From Trileptium ribeirensis (taxonomy: Eukaryota > Nematoda > Enoplea > Enoplida > Thoracostomopsidae): DNA of 64,000 nt. The stretch covers positions 61,879-125,878 of the forward strand of contig JASANE010019548.1 in the NCBI GenBank assembly GCA_030248225.1, in the 5' to 3' direction. Of the stretch, positions 51,991 through 63,225 are shown one piece after another; within the stretch, counting starts at the first letter, position 1; every line of letters begins with the position of its first letter. Below the pieces are notes generated by a model, which saw only the letters and a list, made by a program, of their open reading frames with translations, did not search any database and was not told where the DNA came from. A program made the translations under genes and the position numbers.

Positions 51991-52101
51991 CTGAGGAATG
52001 TTAGTCTCCGAATTTTTAAAGTATGGCTCAAGCCATAACTTAATTGAATCGCGTCGAAGTAGTTGTCTGATAATTTCATCGTGCGCTTCAACTCCAGTCA
52101 T
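51991..52101 (-). CDS. NUB1: NUB1 exon 1 (start of NEDD8 ultimate buster 1 homologue)
   Basis: ATG at 52101; 37 codons ending at donor GTTAGT in phase 0. It encodes EIIRQLLRRDSIKLWLEPYF, like the N-terminal helix of NUB1 (LTQFLREDRIQLWKPPYT). The gene runs leftward through exons at 46454-46684, 43770-44030, 38798-38918, 35660-35704, 35134-35198, 33601-33707, 31137-31246, 29744-29820, 28660-28767, 27234-27285 and perhaps 25894-25932, about 442 codons in total, over more than 26 kb. Known NUB1 is an adaptor that binds NEDD8 and FAT10 through UBA domains and brings them to the proteasome through its UBL, lowering cellular neddylation. Here the UBL and helical core are present; the UBA exons must lie further left or be lost. 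Introns range from about 0.46 to 5.3 kb and are filled with transposons. No clear promoter element was recognised upstream. Confidence 0.85.
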
Positions 52102-52439
52102 TATCTACTTAATTCATTATTTGTGATGTACATACGCATAAGAAAATAAATAAATAAAAAAGTAAAAGCTAAATAGTAATATTATAAATAAAGAAACAAT
52201 GGAAGACATCGTAATAAAATGTGGCAATTTCATTTTGAAAATTGAATCCTTGACTCCATATACACTGCGCAATTTATCAGAGGCTCATTGTATTGCATAT
52301 ATAATTGAAGCTGACCGAAATCAATGTTAGTTTTCATTCAATATATACGAGCATGCATAATTAATACCTGAGCACAACTTTTGTATTATTGGGTCCCGGC
52401 ACCGCACAGTCACCTTAGCATATACCAGTATTTCGAAAG

Positions 52440-52930
52440 CGATGATGAAAGAGAGCCAGCGTGGTCAAATTTTTAAGTTATTTTGTTTAATCACCTGCAA
52501 CAAGTTGTGTTTGACGTAAATATACCGCCCTAAAACCTCTTGAACCCTGAACCCATTCAAAATCCTAAAACGTCGCCGACTCTAAACCCATCTAAAACAA
52601 CTATATAACGTAATAAGTACTTGTGCTGGTCTCAAGAGTACCAAACCATGGTATTCAGCCTACCGGAAAAATACTAGAACAATTTTTGATGACCTGCACT
52701 CAATACGTAACCAAACAATTGAAGACAGACTATATTCTAGAAATCCGGGTTCATTGCCTCTAAACCTATTAACAAAATAGAAAATAGGTATAACATATGC
52801 ACGCTGGACTCAAGAACATTCTCAAATAACAACTCAAATCATTGTATTCATTATGCCGAAAAACTTCCATACAGATTATTTTAATGAAATGTACGTACTA
52901 AACTACTGAAGACCGACTATGTGTAGGTGT
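52440..52930. repeat. repeat A copy
   Basis: Starts GATGATGAAAGAGAGCCAGC and contains TTGAACCCTGAACCCATTCA plus a CGCCGACTCTAAACCCATCT-type block. It lies just upstream of NUB1 exon 1; the B part is missing. Confidence 0.6.
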
Positions 52931-53089
52931 AGCATATTGCCAACTCTAGGATTTGCATAAAAATCCAATGTTTTATTAATTTTGAGGAAATGATCAAGAA
53001 AACAATAGTTTTAATGCTGTCCAATTCGAAAATAAAAAAGCAGTTTGAAATTGGACGGTGAGGTTCGATCGTATGTCTAAAAAACTGCG

Positions 53090-54120
53090 GCTTTCAAAAT
53101 ATACGGTTAGCCTACTCAGTTGCAGAAGCACAACACCGCTGACTTTATATTACTTTACATAATGCAACGATCGTCAGGACTTCCATTTATTCTGCTTTTC
53201 CGCTCGTTTTTGCTTTCAGGACTCGCAGCTTCTCTTGTTCATCGTCAATCCCATCTTGAGCTATCGCTTTTTCGGGTTCTTTTAGAAATTTCTCGAAGCT
53301 TGACTCGCCCTTGTACGTTTATAAATTTCGGGCCTCGTTTTCCATCTTGACCATAATCCCTTGGCCGATTGATTGTTCTGCTGTATTCGGTACCAGAGGC
53401 TTTCTGTGGTCACCACTTTGGTCAATACTTCGATGAATTCCTGGTTCATTGTCATTAGATCATTGATTTGACTCGTTGTCGTTGTTTGTTGGGGTTGATG
53501 GTGTTAACATACGTATGGTGTTGCTGTTGCTAACGATACGTACTCCGGGATTGATCATCAAGTTGCTCCCCGCGAGTGGGATTTGATTATATTGCGGCAC
53601 CAATGATGTTGCAGCGTAGTATCGATACGCGCCATTTCATTTATCGTACCGGTTGCCGTAGTTTGCGCTTGATTCCATGTATTCATCGGTTGAAACGCGC
53701 CGCAAGTCGTTGTTGCGTACGGGACTTTCATCCGATTGCATCCGTTCTCGTTTTGCGTTCACCGAAATTCGTTCGGGATTTGTGCTTGATTCGCGTTCCC
53801 AGTTTGACTTGCACCGACTCGATTTTGGATTGTATCAAATTGGAAATCGTTTGCATCGGGTTGGTCTTGATTAGCACCGAGTTCCGCTTAGTTGCGTTGG
53901 TCTCGGCTTGCATTGCATTGTGTTTGATTTACACCGTATTCTTTCGATTTTTACTGTATACTTCGTTCGTAGTTTGTATCAATTTGGTCTCGATTTCTAA
54001 CGAATCGCACTTGGTTCATGCCAAGTCGATATTTGTTTTCAACAATTTCGTCGCCACTTGCACCGAATTGTTCAGGGTTTGCGCCGAATTGATCGACACT
54101 TGTCCTGATCGTTTTTGATT
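53090..54120 (-). pseudogene. gag-like fossil of an LTR retroelement
   Basis: On the minus strand, fragments in shifting frames read like a Gag protein: a Gln/Asn-rich N-terminal part (repeated GANQ-type motifs, about 53720-54120), an Asn/Thr-rich linker near 53480, and then FEKFLKEPEKAIAQDGIDDE (about 53230-53310), a common retrotransposon gag helix. Several stops and shifts break it. No LTRs or pol were found next to it. Confidence 0.5.
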
Positions 54121-54361
54121 TGCACCAATTTTTAAGGCTCGGTTGTTGTGCTCTAGCACTTGCTGGATCTCAACTGTGTTCCCTGCACCGATTGCTTCTT
54201 GATCATTCAGTGTAATTATTATCGGTTGTGCCAGCGGAATCTCCGATTGGACTTTATTATAATTTTAGCATATTCGTTCAAGCTCATTGTAAAGGTGGCA
54301 TGCTTCTTGATGAATTGCAGCTGCCTTTCTTTTTGTTGTCAGCTTTTGTATCAGTAGTATA

Positions 54362-54731
54362 AGACCCCTTTTGGTGACAGCCGTTTTTGTGGTCCCAAGT
54401 GGTACCTTTTCAGAAACCTCAAAAACGTGCGTAGTGTTTTGACAAACATTCGAATGCATCAGAGCACCTTTTCAGAAACCTCGCAAAATATGTCAAAGCT
54501 CCTCAAAAACGTGCGTTGTGTTTTGCCAAACATTCGAATGCATCAGAGCGCCTTTTCAGAAACCTCGCAAAAGATGTCAAAGCTCCTTAAAACCGTGCGT
54601 TGTGTTTTGACAAACATTCGAACGCTCCGCAAATTTTACGGCGTCTTTTCAGAAACCTCAAAACCGCGCGTTGTAATATGACAAACATTAGAGTGATCCA
54701 CCACAAAAACGGCTGCCATCAAAAGGGGTCT
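54362..54731. mobile_element. MITE with ~33-bp inverted ends and internal tandem repeat
   Basis: AGACCCCTTTTGGTGACAGC at the left and the inverted right end AGACCCCTTTTGATGGCAGC match, continuing through CGTTTTTGTGG. The flanks show a TA duplication. The inside is built from ~100-bp units (TTTTCAGAAACCTCGCAAAA, CAAACATTCGAATGCATCAG), about three and a half copies, which keep a plus-strand frame open for 84 codons by chance of unit length. Confidence 0.8.
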
Positions 54732-54914
54732 TATTTTTAGGTTAAGTCTGTTTAGTAAGTAAAAAAGTCAGCGATATCTTCTTAAAGTATTACGTACATA
54801 TTCTATTTTCTAATTTAAACCTACATGCGCTAAATCCAGATGATTTTCATAAATTGAGTATATCAAGACCGTCAATTCATGATTATTGTACCGAAGATAA
54901 AACATTTGAATAGC

Positions 54915-55025
54915 ATCGCGGACAAAACACTTGAAGGACCAATTGAATAAATTGATTGAATGACCAATTATTGAATAAATCGATTGAATGACCAATTGAA
55001 TAAATCGCTTGAATGACCAGTTGAA
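54915..55025. repeat. ~28-bp tandem repeat
   Basis: Several copies of the unit GAATGACCAATTGAATAAAT with small insertions. Confidence 0.7.
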
Positions 55026-55039
55026 AATTGTGTAAAGCG

Positions 55040-55400
55040 ATATTCCATTTGTGCAGCATGAATTCCAAGACATTTACAAAAACGCAGCGCTCCATTTGAA
55101 AAAAGCAACTCACTAAAGTAGAAATGACAATTATATGAAGCTCAACACCCTGATGAACGAAAACATATTTGTGCAGCAGGACTTCCAAAACATTTACAAT
55201 AAACGCAGCGCTCCATTTGAAAAAAAAACGCAACTCACTAATGTAGAAATGACACTTTTGTGAAGCTCAACACCCTGATGAACGAAAACATATTTGTGCA
55301 CCAGGACTTCCAAAACATTTACAATAAACGCAGCGCCTCATTTGAAAAAACCACAACTCACTAAAGTAGAAATCACATTTTTATTAAAGCCATACTCTCT
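55040..55400. repeat. ~125-bp tandem repeat, three copies
   Basis: Units share TTTACAATAAACGCAGCGCT, CAACTCACTAAAGTAGAAAT and AAGCTCAACACCCTGATGAA; the third copy is the most diverged. Confidence 0.8.
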
Positions 55401-56596
55401 GATCAGCGAAAACATATAACTGCTTTCAGTTCTAAGTTCTTGAATTTTTACGTTTTTCTACGAAAAGTCTACGTTTGTAAAACATCCAAGAATTACATTT
55501 CAGCACCGCCAAAAATTTGTAAGAACAATTTTTTGTTGTGTTAGTACCACTTTAGCACCATCGATTCATAATTACGTATTTTTTTTGCTAAATTAGTTTT
55601 TTATATATTTAGAATAATGAAAAAGTGTGTCTCCCGCAAAGAAGAAAATGGTCATTTTTCAAAATTACTAGGACCTCCAACAACATCGAATAAAAAAATA
55701 TTGTACAATCGTGATTGGCCTCTATTTTGGAATCAAAAATTTTATTGTGTATACTATATGCTGTATCTGTATATCTGTAATATTTTTTTGAAATGAAGCG
55801 AGACAGTCAAAATTAAAATTTCCTTTGGTCGTATAAGTTTTGCGCTAGTACGCTCTTTGCTAGTATTATAGTGAAATAACTATACGTACCTGCTATAGCT
55901 TATTATTTCAAAATCACTTACAACCATTACAAATTCGTTCAATCACCACAGTACAATTCGCTAATTGAAGTAATTATATTCCACGTTTTCTCCACTAAGC
56001 ATATCAAGCTTACGGATTCCCTAATTTGTTACCTTTAGTTTGCAAAATATATAAATCAGTCAAACAATAAAATTTTCTATTCGCTTACAGTATTTATGAT
56101 AGTCACAGCAGCAAAAGTCTCACCATTATTTTTTTCCCAAAAAATCAAACATTTGTAGCAACATGAAATATTCATAAGAATATAAATGTTAGATATGATA
56201 ATGTAAAAAACATTAGGCGTAATGTCCAACGAAGTACCAAGCCAATATTATAATAGCACTTATACTTTTTCATCCCTGTGTTCAACAAACTGAGTTGAAC
56301 TATGGGCGATTGGTCCCCAACCGCACTCTCTAACAAGGAGTAACGACGCCACTGTTGTCAGCTTCTTGAGGCCCCCCACAACGTCAACAAACACGAGGAT
56401 AAACATGCTAAACCGAACTGAGTTAACGCTCTAGTTCGTATTGTATTTAGGGTCGCAGAGCAAATATATACATGAAGGGTTAACGATGCGACACACCCTA
56501 CTGTGTAAGTGCATTATTTACCGCTGTAGGTGCAATCGCGCATAATCTACTGTGTAATTGCAGTATTTACCACTGTACTAGGAATTACGCACAAAT
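55401..56596. other. AT-rich stretch, nothing recognised
   Basis: No exon-like frame, repeat pair or promoter-like structure that I can support. Confidence 0.35.
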
Positions 56597-56807
56597 TACA
56601 GTACTCGCCAGAAATGAGTGCCGCCTTTCGAACGAACGAACATCAAACAGGAATCCAACAAAATTTATTTATTCTCGAGCAAACATCGAACAGCTCTCGA
56701 TCAAATAAAAAAATTGTGTCAAAATTTCTAACACCTCTCGAACAAAACTTTTTAATATATCCAATGAAGAGCACTCATTTCTGGCAAGTACTGTACTGTG
56801 CATTTAC
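56597..56807. mobile_element. MITE copy B (same family as 27351-27584)
   Basis: TACAGTACTCGCCAGAAATG at the left pairs with the inverted right end ACAGTACTTGCCAGAAATGA. The 114-codon plus-strand frame across it (56530-56874) includes both inverted ends and is not a gene. Confidence 0.65.
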
Positions 56808-56905
56808 ATCATTTTCCGTTGTAGTAGGAATGACATTTTTTCTCAAACTATATTTGCAAAAAAAAACAAAATAAAATCACAATGACAAAAATGTCAAAAT
56901 ACAAA

Positions 56906-57293
56906 TTAAAGGTTCGTCAAACTTTCATTCAAGTCAGTTATAAAATTAGAAATATTTTGCAGCTCATTGAAATTTAGTAAAAGTTTCAAACGAAAGCTAG
57001 AGCAGAATTGTTGCTGGTTTGCAGGTTTACCAATGTGGAAAGCACAACAGTCTGCCCATACATGACGCTCCAATATACGATAGTTAGGAATATTGAGGTT
57101 TGTAACGTCAACGACAAAATATGGCTTATTCGCGATACAGTGCTCGATGAACAACCTTTGTTCATGACCTTTAGTGAATATCGTTGAATTGTAAGGTAGT
57201 TGCTTCGATAAAGTTCCCATTGCTTCTTGTGGATGAACCAAGAAGACGTGATTAGAGCCAATTCCATATGTACCGTTCATTGCACGCGATGAA
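56906..57293 (-). CDS. unrecognised terminal exon, 124+ residues
   Basis: This open frame ends in TAA at 56906 and can begin either at ATG 57280 or, as the last exon of a longer gene, at 57293 after an acceptor-like CTTTTTAG. The protein looks real: mixed composition, six Cys, and motifs NGTYGIGSNHVFLVHPQEA, NKPYFVVDVTNLNIPNY and WADCCAFHIGKP. I do not recognise the family. No transmembrane segment. No upstream exon could be placed with confidence, and there is no sign of LINE or gag/pol motifs. Confidence 0.5.
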
Positions 57294-57772
57294 CTAAAAA
57301 GGTCAATCGATTTTCATTGCAGTGGAAAAATTTTTGATACAAAGATTGATTTACAAAACAAAAACTATTGCAAATAATTTGCGTTAACAAATAATTTTTC
57401 GAATTTACAAGTACTTTACCTAATCACAGCAATGGCAAGTCATGAATTAGATTGCAGTTCGACCAGCGTTGAGTAAACTGGGAGGTGCATTAAATTAAAC
57501 TTATACTCGCTAAGCACTCAGGCATGACGACTGATTTGTTCCGATCGCTAATACTCTCAAAAACACGAGAGAATAACACAAAACACCAGGTCATTTAGTC
57601 GCCGTACAGCAACCACGTGTGCGAAGAACTAAGGCTACACAGCACATTAACTAAGCTTCAAATTTACGCCCGCTAAGTACTCAGGTAGTTTGCTGGCAAG
57701 CGGTTTTGATACACTTTCAACTATAAAATTTTGGGAACAAATTAAGTAATACTCTTACTTCAAGTTTTTTAA

Positions 57773-58024
57773 TTGCTTAGCAGACAGCTGTGCGTCGTTG
57801 ACTGGACACAAGAATGTATAATGTTCCAAAACTTTCGAATGCATAATATAAAACGAAAGTTCCGATGTGATGCAAAGACATTCTCCGACGTTTGTGGTAT
57901 TAGACGTCACAATTGCCATTATTCCAAAAATCCAAAAAGCAATTTGGAAACTGACGTCGAAGACAGTAAAAATTATGGATTGGAAAAATACGGAATAATA
58001 TTTGATAAAAATACAGAAAAGTGA
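57773..58024 (+). CDS. possible small exon with Cys-rich segment
   Basis: Plus-strand frame after an acceptor-like TTGCTTAG, ending in TGA at 58024. It reads CVVDWTQEC, then FRCDAKTFSDVCGIRRHNC, and a charged tail. The Cys pattern with DVCG recalls a Kazal/follistatin-type module, but the spacing is incomplete and no neighbouring exon was found. The frame has no clear ATG start of its own near the beginning. Confidence 0.25.
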   Translation: MLSRQLCVVDWTQECIMFQNFRMHNIKRKFRCDAKTFSDVCGIRRHNCHYSKNPKSNLETDVEDSKNYGLEKYGIIFDKNTEK

Positions 58025-59479
58025 CTGTAGCGAAAAGATTTATATGTGAAAATTTTAGCTAATCCGTACCGATAGGTACCATTCTTGAACACAATTGGGT
58101 TATTGGTGAAGCAAACACGGAAAAAAAGCAAAAATAATTACAAAGCATAACTTCCGAAACAATGAACTTTCATCGTCCGTGATTATATATTTTAATACAC
58201 ATTGCAAAAATGTTTAGATAGATAATGATGGAAGAGTAACACAAAATGCTACCTAAGCATTTTCCAACAACATTGCATTGTCATAAAAAGTTAATAACCA
58301 AAATATGTAAATATTGCTTAATAACAAAAACAGTTTATTGGAGCCGCATACCTTATCTCTACATTTTCGTAATCGGCTTTACAGTTTCAAAAAACAAATT
58401 TGGTAAAATATAGCGTAAATACAGTTAGCAGATATCGCTTCAAATGCTAATATTTTTATAATATATAGTGGTACCTTGTGATGCCATGCTCTAGTATTTT
58501 ACTAAACGTCACAACTGGACTTGTATTGAAATAGATTGCATAATTCCAATAACAATAAACAAATGTCTCCTGATCAAAATATCACCAGATTTCTTAGGAT
58601 TGTCTCAAAAATCAACAAAAGCTTTGTATATAAGGACGTATTTTCTAGCACTTTTCGCAGTTCAACGATGAAGACGATCAGTTTCGAACAGTATGTCTAG
58701 AAAACGAGCAAAACGGTAAATACCAATTTTTATTGCATAATTTATGAAAGAGTGTAAGAAGTTCCCTACATATTTAAATATACACCTCCAAATATTTTAT
58801 AAATTTCTGTTAGAGGATTTTATTTTGTCGCTAAAATATCTCCAATAACATAAAATATCCCGACGTGAGAACATTAAAACTTGATTAATTTTACACGTAA
58901 GATCAAGTTGCAACAACACTCAATATGTAACGTTTGGAACTAGATAATTCCTGAACTAGTATCGCAAAACTAAAAAATTAAGTTGCACTGTATTTCTCGA
59001 TTCCAAATGTCTTGAATTTCAGCAATGAGTTGATTAAACTTGATTTCACACATCTATCAAAACTGAAGTCAAATTGTTACATAAAATTAAAATCAGTTTT
59101 ATTGGAAAAGTGACACCATAATCGAATCAATCAAAATTAAACTTGAAATTAAAACATTTTAAATTGATAACTCGAATTGTTTTCGCAAACGATTATGGAA
59201 CCGATTGAGACAAATGAATTAAGATCAACATAGCCAAAAATCAAACTCATTTTAAATCGAGAAACCAAATAATTTCATTGCATAACCATATTAGCAACAG
59301 TACTCATTTATAATTGCTAACACAACTTTGTAGACACAACCACCGAATTTCTACAAATTGCATTGAAATCGCAACATATGCTTAACACAACCATCTTTAT
59401 GGAGAATGTAAATATTAAGCTCGCCTCTAAGGCACAAAAATGTCGAAGAAAAAAGTTCCAATTAAAAGAACACTTAAGC
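58025..59479. other. AT-rich stretch with one promoter-like spot
   Basis: Mostly featureless. At 58627-58720 (plus strand) a TATATAAGG is followed about 30 bases later by a GCAGTTC initiator-like site, two ATGs and a GTAAAT donor-like site, which could be a first exon; no downstream exon was found, so no gene is called. Confidence 0.25.
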
Positions 59480-59813
59480 TCAATATTCAGGACTTTCATT
59501 AATTGAGCAAAAGCTACCAATATTACCCATCATACTGCCACTACGGCTACAGGTTACAACATCGTCATTGTGAACAACAATATTATCTGAGACGTTAACC
59601 ACAATTTCACCACCAACTGGGGCGCCAGAAACAGTCATTATCCCACTATTATGTTCATCACCACTGTCAACAGTGTCGTTACCGCCGTTTGAAACCATAT
59701 TTGCACCAGAACCCTCGCCACCGTCGCTTGGAACTGCACTTTTATTGGTCGATGTAATATTGCTTCGTAATCCATGGAACACGTTTTTGACCCTGTCTGC
59801 GACACTAGGTATC
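59480..59813 (-). CDS. membrane-protein gene, last coding exon (cytoplasmic tail)
   Basis: Acceptor GATTTTAG, entry phase 2, stop at 59480. It encodes IPSVADRVKNVFHGLRSNIT followed by a Gly/Asn/Asp/Val-rich, mostly hydrophilic end. The phase matches the donor of the exon at 61759-62025. See the exon at 63027-63225 for the protein as a whole. Confidence 0.65.
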
Positions 59814-60054
59814 CTAAAATCATAGAGCACAAACTAAAAGCACTTTTCGACGATAGTGTATCCATGATGCATATTTTAAGAAAGATATATCACATTTCTA
59901 AGTATCGTAGACAAAATGTAAGTTCTATCATATTTCTAGGCACAGCGTTTCATTTAAAGAGCGATCTTTTGCTATTTTACACAAGCAAGCTAGACGCACT
60001 TTCAGTCCGACTGATACATAGACTATACAGTATCACGGACAAAAATAAGATTAT

Positions 60055-60255
60055 GTGGTGAAGTGAGGTTGGTCGTATGAATCTAACAGCACGGTGTGGA
60101 TCAGGGCGAGTGTTGTCGTTTCTTTGCACTATGTGCACTCGAGGACCCCTGTGAAGCCACATACTAAGGACTCGACAGGAACACATCACAGGAGGCAAAC
60201 CTGTGATGCTTCAGGCAACCTCAGACAATGGTAGACATGCCAACTTCACCACATC
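60055..60255. repeat. ~200-bp foldback
   Basis: ATGTGGTGAAGTGAGGTTGG at the left pairs with CCAACTTCACCACAT at the right. No coding capacity. It lies in an intron of the membrane-protein gene. Confidence 0.55.
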
Positions 60256-60639
60256 TGTAGCTCTGTTCACCTTTTTACATCTACTTAAAGCATTTGCCAG
60301 GTGAACTGGACTATGGATACTGAGTCACGCCTCGCTGAAATGTCTCCCGTCTTCAATTGAAATGTTCAAACTTAATGACCATAAATCGAATTATGTTGCC
60401 CTGTAACGAATATTTACCGAAGCTACAGCCAGAGTCACGGGGCGACCAGATGGCGCTATCCGCTGGGGGCCGAGGTAATAGTTCCGATAACAACATAATG
60501 GGTTTTATGGTCTGAAAATTTCAACAGCTTCAGTTCTAGACGTCAAATAGGGTAGGATGCTAGGTTATGTAGGTAACCCTCAAGCTAATACAAAAGACGG
60601 CAAATTTAAAAAATCATTTCATAAATACCAATACTTTTG

Positions 60640-61430
60640 ATTTTCCAATTTTGCTCATAACTCCCTCAGTATTACTCAAAATTGGGAAAATCTTTTGGAC
60701 ATATAGGTAATCCGACATGAGAAAGCTAGATCCACAGGAATTTTTGAGCTAAAATGTGTCAATAATAACTTGAATTTTTGACTGCAACCACTATCACTGA
60801 CAGGTTCTCACTTTTTAGAATTTAAATTTTCGTGCAAAGTAGGTGAATATTTGTATGGTCTGAGATTTAGAATTTTCCAATTTTGCTCATAAATCCGTCA
60901 ATATTGCTCAAATTTCAATAATCTCATCTCAAAAACAAAAACGAGAAAAAAACAATTTTTGAGCCAAAATTTGCCAATCAAAAGTTGAATTTTTGGGTGC
61001 AACAAGTTTGCTGAAAATTTTCAACTTTTATAAATTAAACTTTTGAGCAAAGTAGCTCAATATATTTATGCATTGAAATTGAGCATTTTTAAATTTCGCT
61101 CATAACTCTCTCAATATTACTCAAAATTGAAAAATTCTATCAGACATCTTGGCAATTCGGTGAGATAAAACTGGATCCGCAAGAATTTTTGAGATAAAAT
61201 CCAGCAATCAAAAGTTGAATTTTTGGCTGCAACAAGGATATGTGAAAATTTTTATTACTTAAAAATTTAAACTTTCGTTCAAAATTCTCCAGCGTTTAGG
61301 TGCATTGTGATTTACGATATTTTCTATTAACGCGCTCAATATTTTTCAAAATAACAAAAAAAATCCATCTGAAATATGTATAACTCGGAGAAAGCCTGAT
61401 TCTTGCCTCCAACAAATTTTTGCCACATGT
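60640..61430. repeat. ~220-bp satellite, about 3.5 copies
   Basis: Units begin near 60647, 60881, 61097 and 61315 with TTTTGCTCATAACTCCCTCA-type sequence and share AGAATTTTTGAG.TAAAAT and CAATCAAAAGTTGAATTTTTGG blocks; spacing is 216-234 bases. The last unit is the most diverged. Confidence 0.8.
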
Positions 61431-61758
61431 TAAATTATGTTACTTGAATAACTAATGTTCACAACATGAAAATTCCTAACCGTTCGTAAAGATCGCTATT
61501 ATCGAATGCTGGAGCTCGACGAACACTTCTTTCCGAAAAACCGCTAAATGGCGATGAACTAAAATTAAATATGAAGACACTAAATTAGGTTAAATCATTT
61601 ACGGTGTAATCTAACGAAAGTTTAAAACTACGCTAAGAGCTAAAGATTAAGCTAAACTAGTCTAAATATGAAATTTCGATTATTTTTGAGCAAGCTAATT
61701 GATATTAGCAATTTTTTAGCAAGCAAATGGATCTCGATTTAGCAATTTTGTAACTGAC

Positions 61759-62025
61759 CTAGCAGCAATTGGCTCTGAGGTATCTCGATATACGACCTCT
61801 GTTGATGATGAAAAATTAGACCATTCATGGTTTCCCGCAAAGTTGGGATCTACATATACATGAGCAGAATTTTCGCTTGCAATCGTTTCGTATACGTTTT
61901 CACTTATAGCTGGCAATATCGACATCTCAAAGCTACGACAATTACTACAATACAATTCTTGCCTACTTGGTAATGTGTTGAAGGAATTATCGGTGTTGTT
62001 TCGTCGTTTTCTTTGGATCGCAAGC
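61759..62025 (-). CDS. membrane-protein gene, exon with stop-transfer and tyrosine motifs
   Basis: 267 bases, acceptor ATATTTAG, donor GTCAGT, phase 2 in and 2 out. It begins LAIQRKRR, which completes the transmembrane helix of the previous exon and supplies the positive stop-transfer. The tail carries NVYETI, HVYVDPNF and VVYRDT, tyrosines in contexts like those bound by SH2 domains when phosphorylated. This suggests a signalling or adhesion receptor tail, by inference only. Confidence 0.65.
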
Positions 62026-62034
62026 CTAAATATT

Positions 62035-62226
62035 ATGAATTCGTTCACAGCAGCTAGTGCGGAATCATACGAAATACTAGATCTAATAACTGCAAAGTGC
62101 CACACCTCTTATGTATATACATCTCGGCGCAAAAGCGATAATAAGCTATTTGTTGTGAAGTACCAAAATTTACATGATTCAACCTCGTCTCCAGAGGAGC
62201 TCACGACTTTATTGGAATTACCATAC
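62035..62226 (+). CDS. kinase-like first exon (possible STRAD-type pseudokinase)
   Basis: ATG at 62035, 64 codons, donor GTAAGC in phase 0. It encodes SYEILDLITAKCHTSYVYTS and KLFVVKYQNL, then EELTTLLE: the beginning of a protein-kinase N-lobe with the VxK strand kept but no Gly-rich loop (TAKCHTS), which recalls STRAD pseudokinases. A possible second exon at 62562-62600 (VSTCNIFSAKFTK) would use a GC donor (GCAAGA). Further exons would lie right of the window. The exon starts 9 bases from a splice acceptor of the opposite-strand gene. Confidence 0.4.
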
Positions 62227-63026
62227 GTAAGCATTTAACTTTAAATTTTTGTACTGCAGCCACAACTGTAAGATGTGTGCAGCGAAATGAGGATATAATT
62301 TTTATCGAACCTTCTTTGAGATTCTACTAACTCTGAAAAACCTCCGTTTAAATAATGATGCTACGTCAGATTAGATAGAAATAAAATACATCTTGCATTA
62401 TCAAATTCGAGAAAAATCAATTCTACTAGATTTCACTGCATATTTAATACACTTCATTTGGAGCAGAAATATATTTCATGAATGAAATAGAATCTAGTGT
62501 TCTGCATAACTAAAAAGTAAAAAGATCAGCACTTTAACAATATTTTCAATACTAATCTCAGGTATCCACGTGTAACATCTTTTCTGCTAAATTCACTAAA
62601 GCAAGACGATCATAGAACGATATCGAAAATGCTTAATAAATACTTAGTTACCGCATAAAGATATGGGCCTCAATGCAAAATTAGTGCTCTGCAATAGACA
62701 ACGTGTAGCAATAGTTGGTTCTGCGGTGCATAACCGAAGTTAATTACAGTTTTTGTTCACATTCGTGCATTACTTAAACTTATCAAATAATAAAATTATG
62801 CGATCGTAGGGGTTCAGCTGAGAGTTAGTGTTAAAATATGTCCAAATACGCAGGACATGATTATCGATAACTCTTTCATTCCGAGTTTGTGTGTAGAGCA
62901 AACGTACTCCTGAAATTGAGCACAGGTCATAGCAATGAACTTCACAATTCGGGAGACCACTTGTATCTAATAACGGTTAACACAAAATAAACTAAGCAAG
63001 CAGGAGGAAAAGCGCACAATACTCAC
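62227..63026. other. intronic, AT-rich
   Basis: Intron of the minus-strand membrane-protein gene; the only candidate inside it is the small plus-strand exon noted above. Confidence 0.35.
62562..62600 (+). CDS. possible second exon of the kinase-like gene
   Basis: Acceptor AATCTCAG, in phase with the exon at 62035-62226, encoding VSTCNIFSAKFTK, like the stretch after the kinase alpha-C helix (NI...F). The only usable donor is GC (GCAAGA); reading on hits a stop 13 bases later. Confidence 0.25.
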
Positions 63027-63225
63027 ACAATTCTCAAATAAACAACTGAACAAAGTACAAAGGCCATTGAAGTGTTTCCACTGAGCACTAATGGATCATT
63101 TCGGTAACCGCTCGCCATAATTGTAGCTATCGAACCATTTTCGCTAATATTACTTGGCAAAGTACGCATAGTTGTCGACGAAGTTGAGGTAGTTGTCGAC
63201 GAAGTTGAATTAGTTGTCGAAGAAG
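63027..63225 (-). CDS. single-pass membrane protein with Ser/Thr-rich ectodomain, transmembrane exon
   Basis: 199 bases, acceptor CTACCTCAG, donor GTGAGT, phase 1 in and 2 out. It encodes TTNSTSSTTTSTSSTT-type mucin-like repeats with N-glycosylation sites, then SMAFVLCSVVYLRIV, which joins the next exon's LAI to form the transmembrane helix before QRKRR. Exons 63311-63693, 63027-63225, 61759-62025 and 59480-59813 connect with matching phases, giving a C-terminal part of about 390 residues. The N terminus and signal peptide lie beyond the right edge. I do not recognise the family. Confidence 0.6.

Noticed and set aside
53576..54118. 180-codon plus-strand ORF with hydrophobic stretches
   Set aside because: It is the complement of the Gln/Asn-rich gag-like fossil; the apparent membrane helices come from antisense reading of CAA/AAT codons.
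56530..56874. 114-codon plus-strand ORF with a terminal hydrophobic segment
   Set aside because: It runs through both inverted ends of a MITE found elsewhere in the window.
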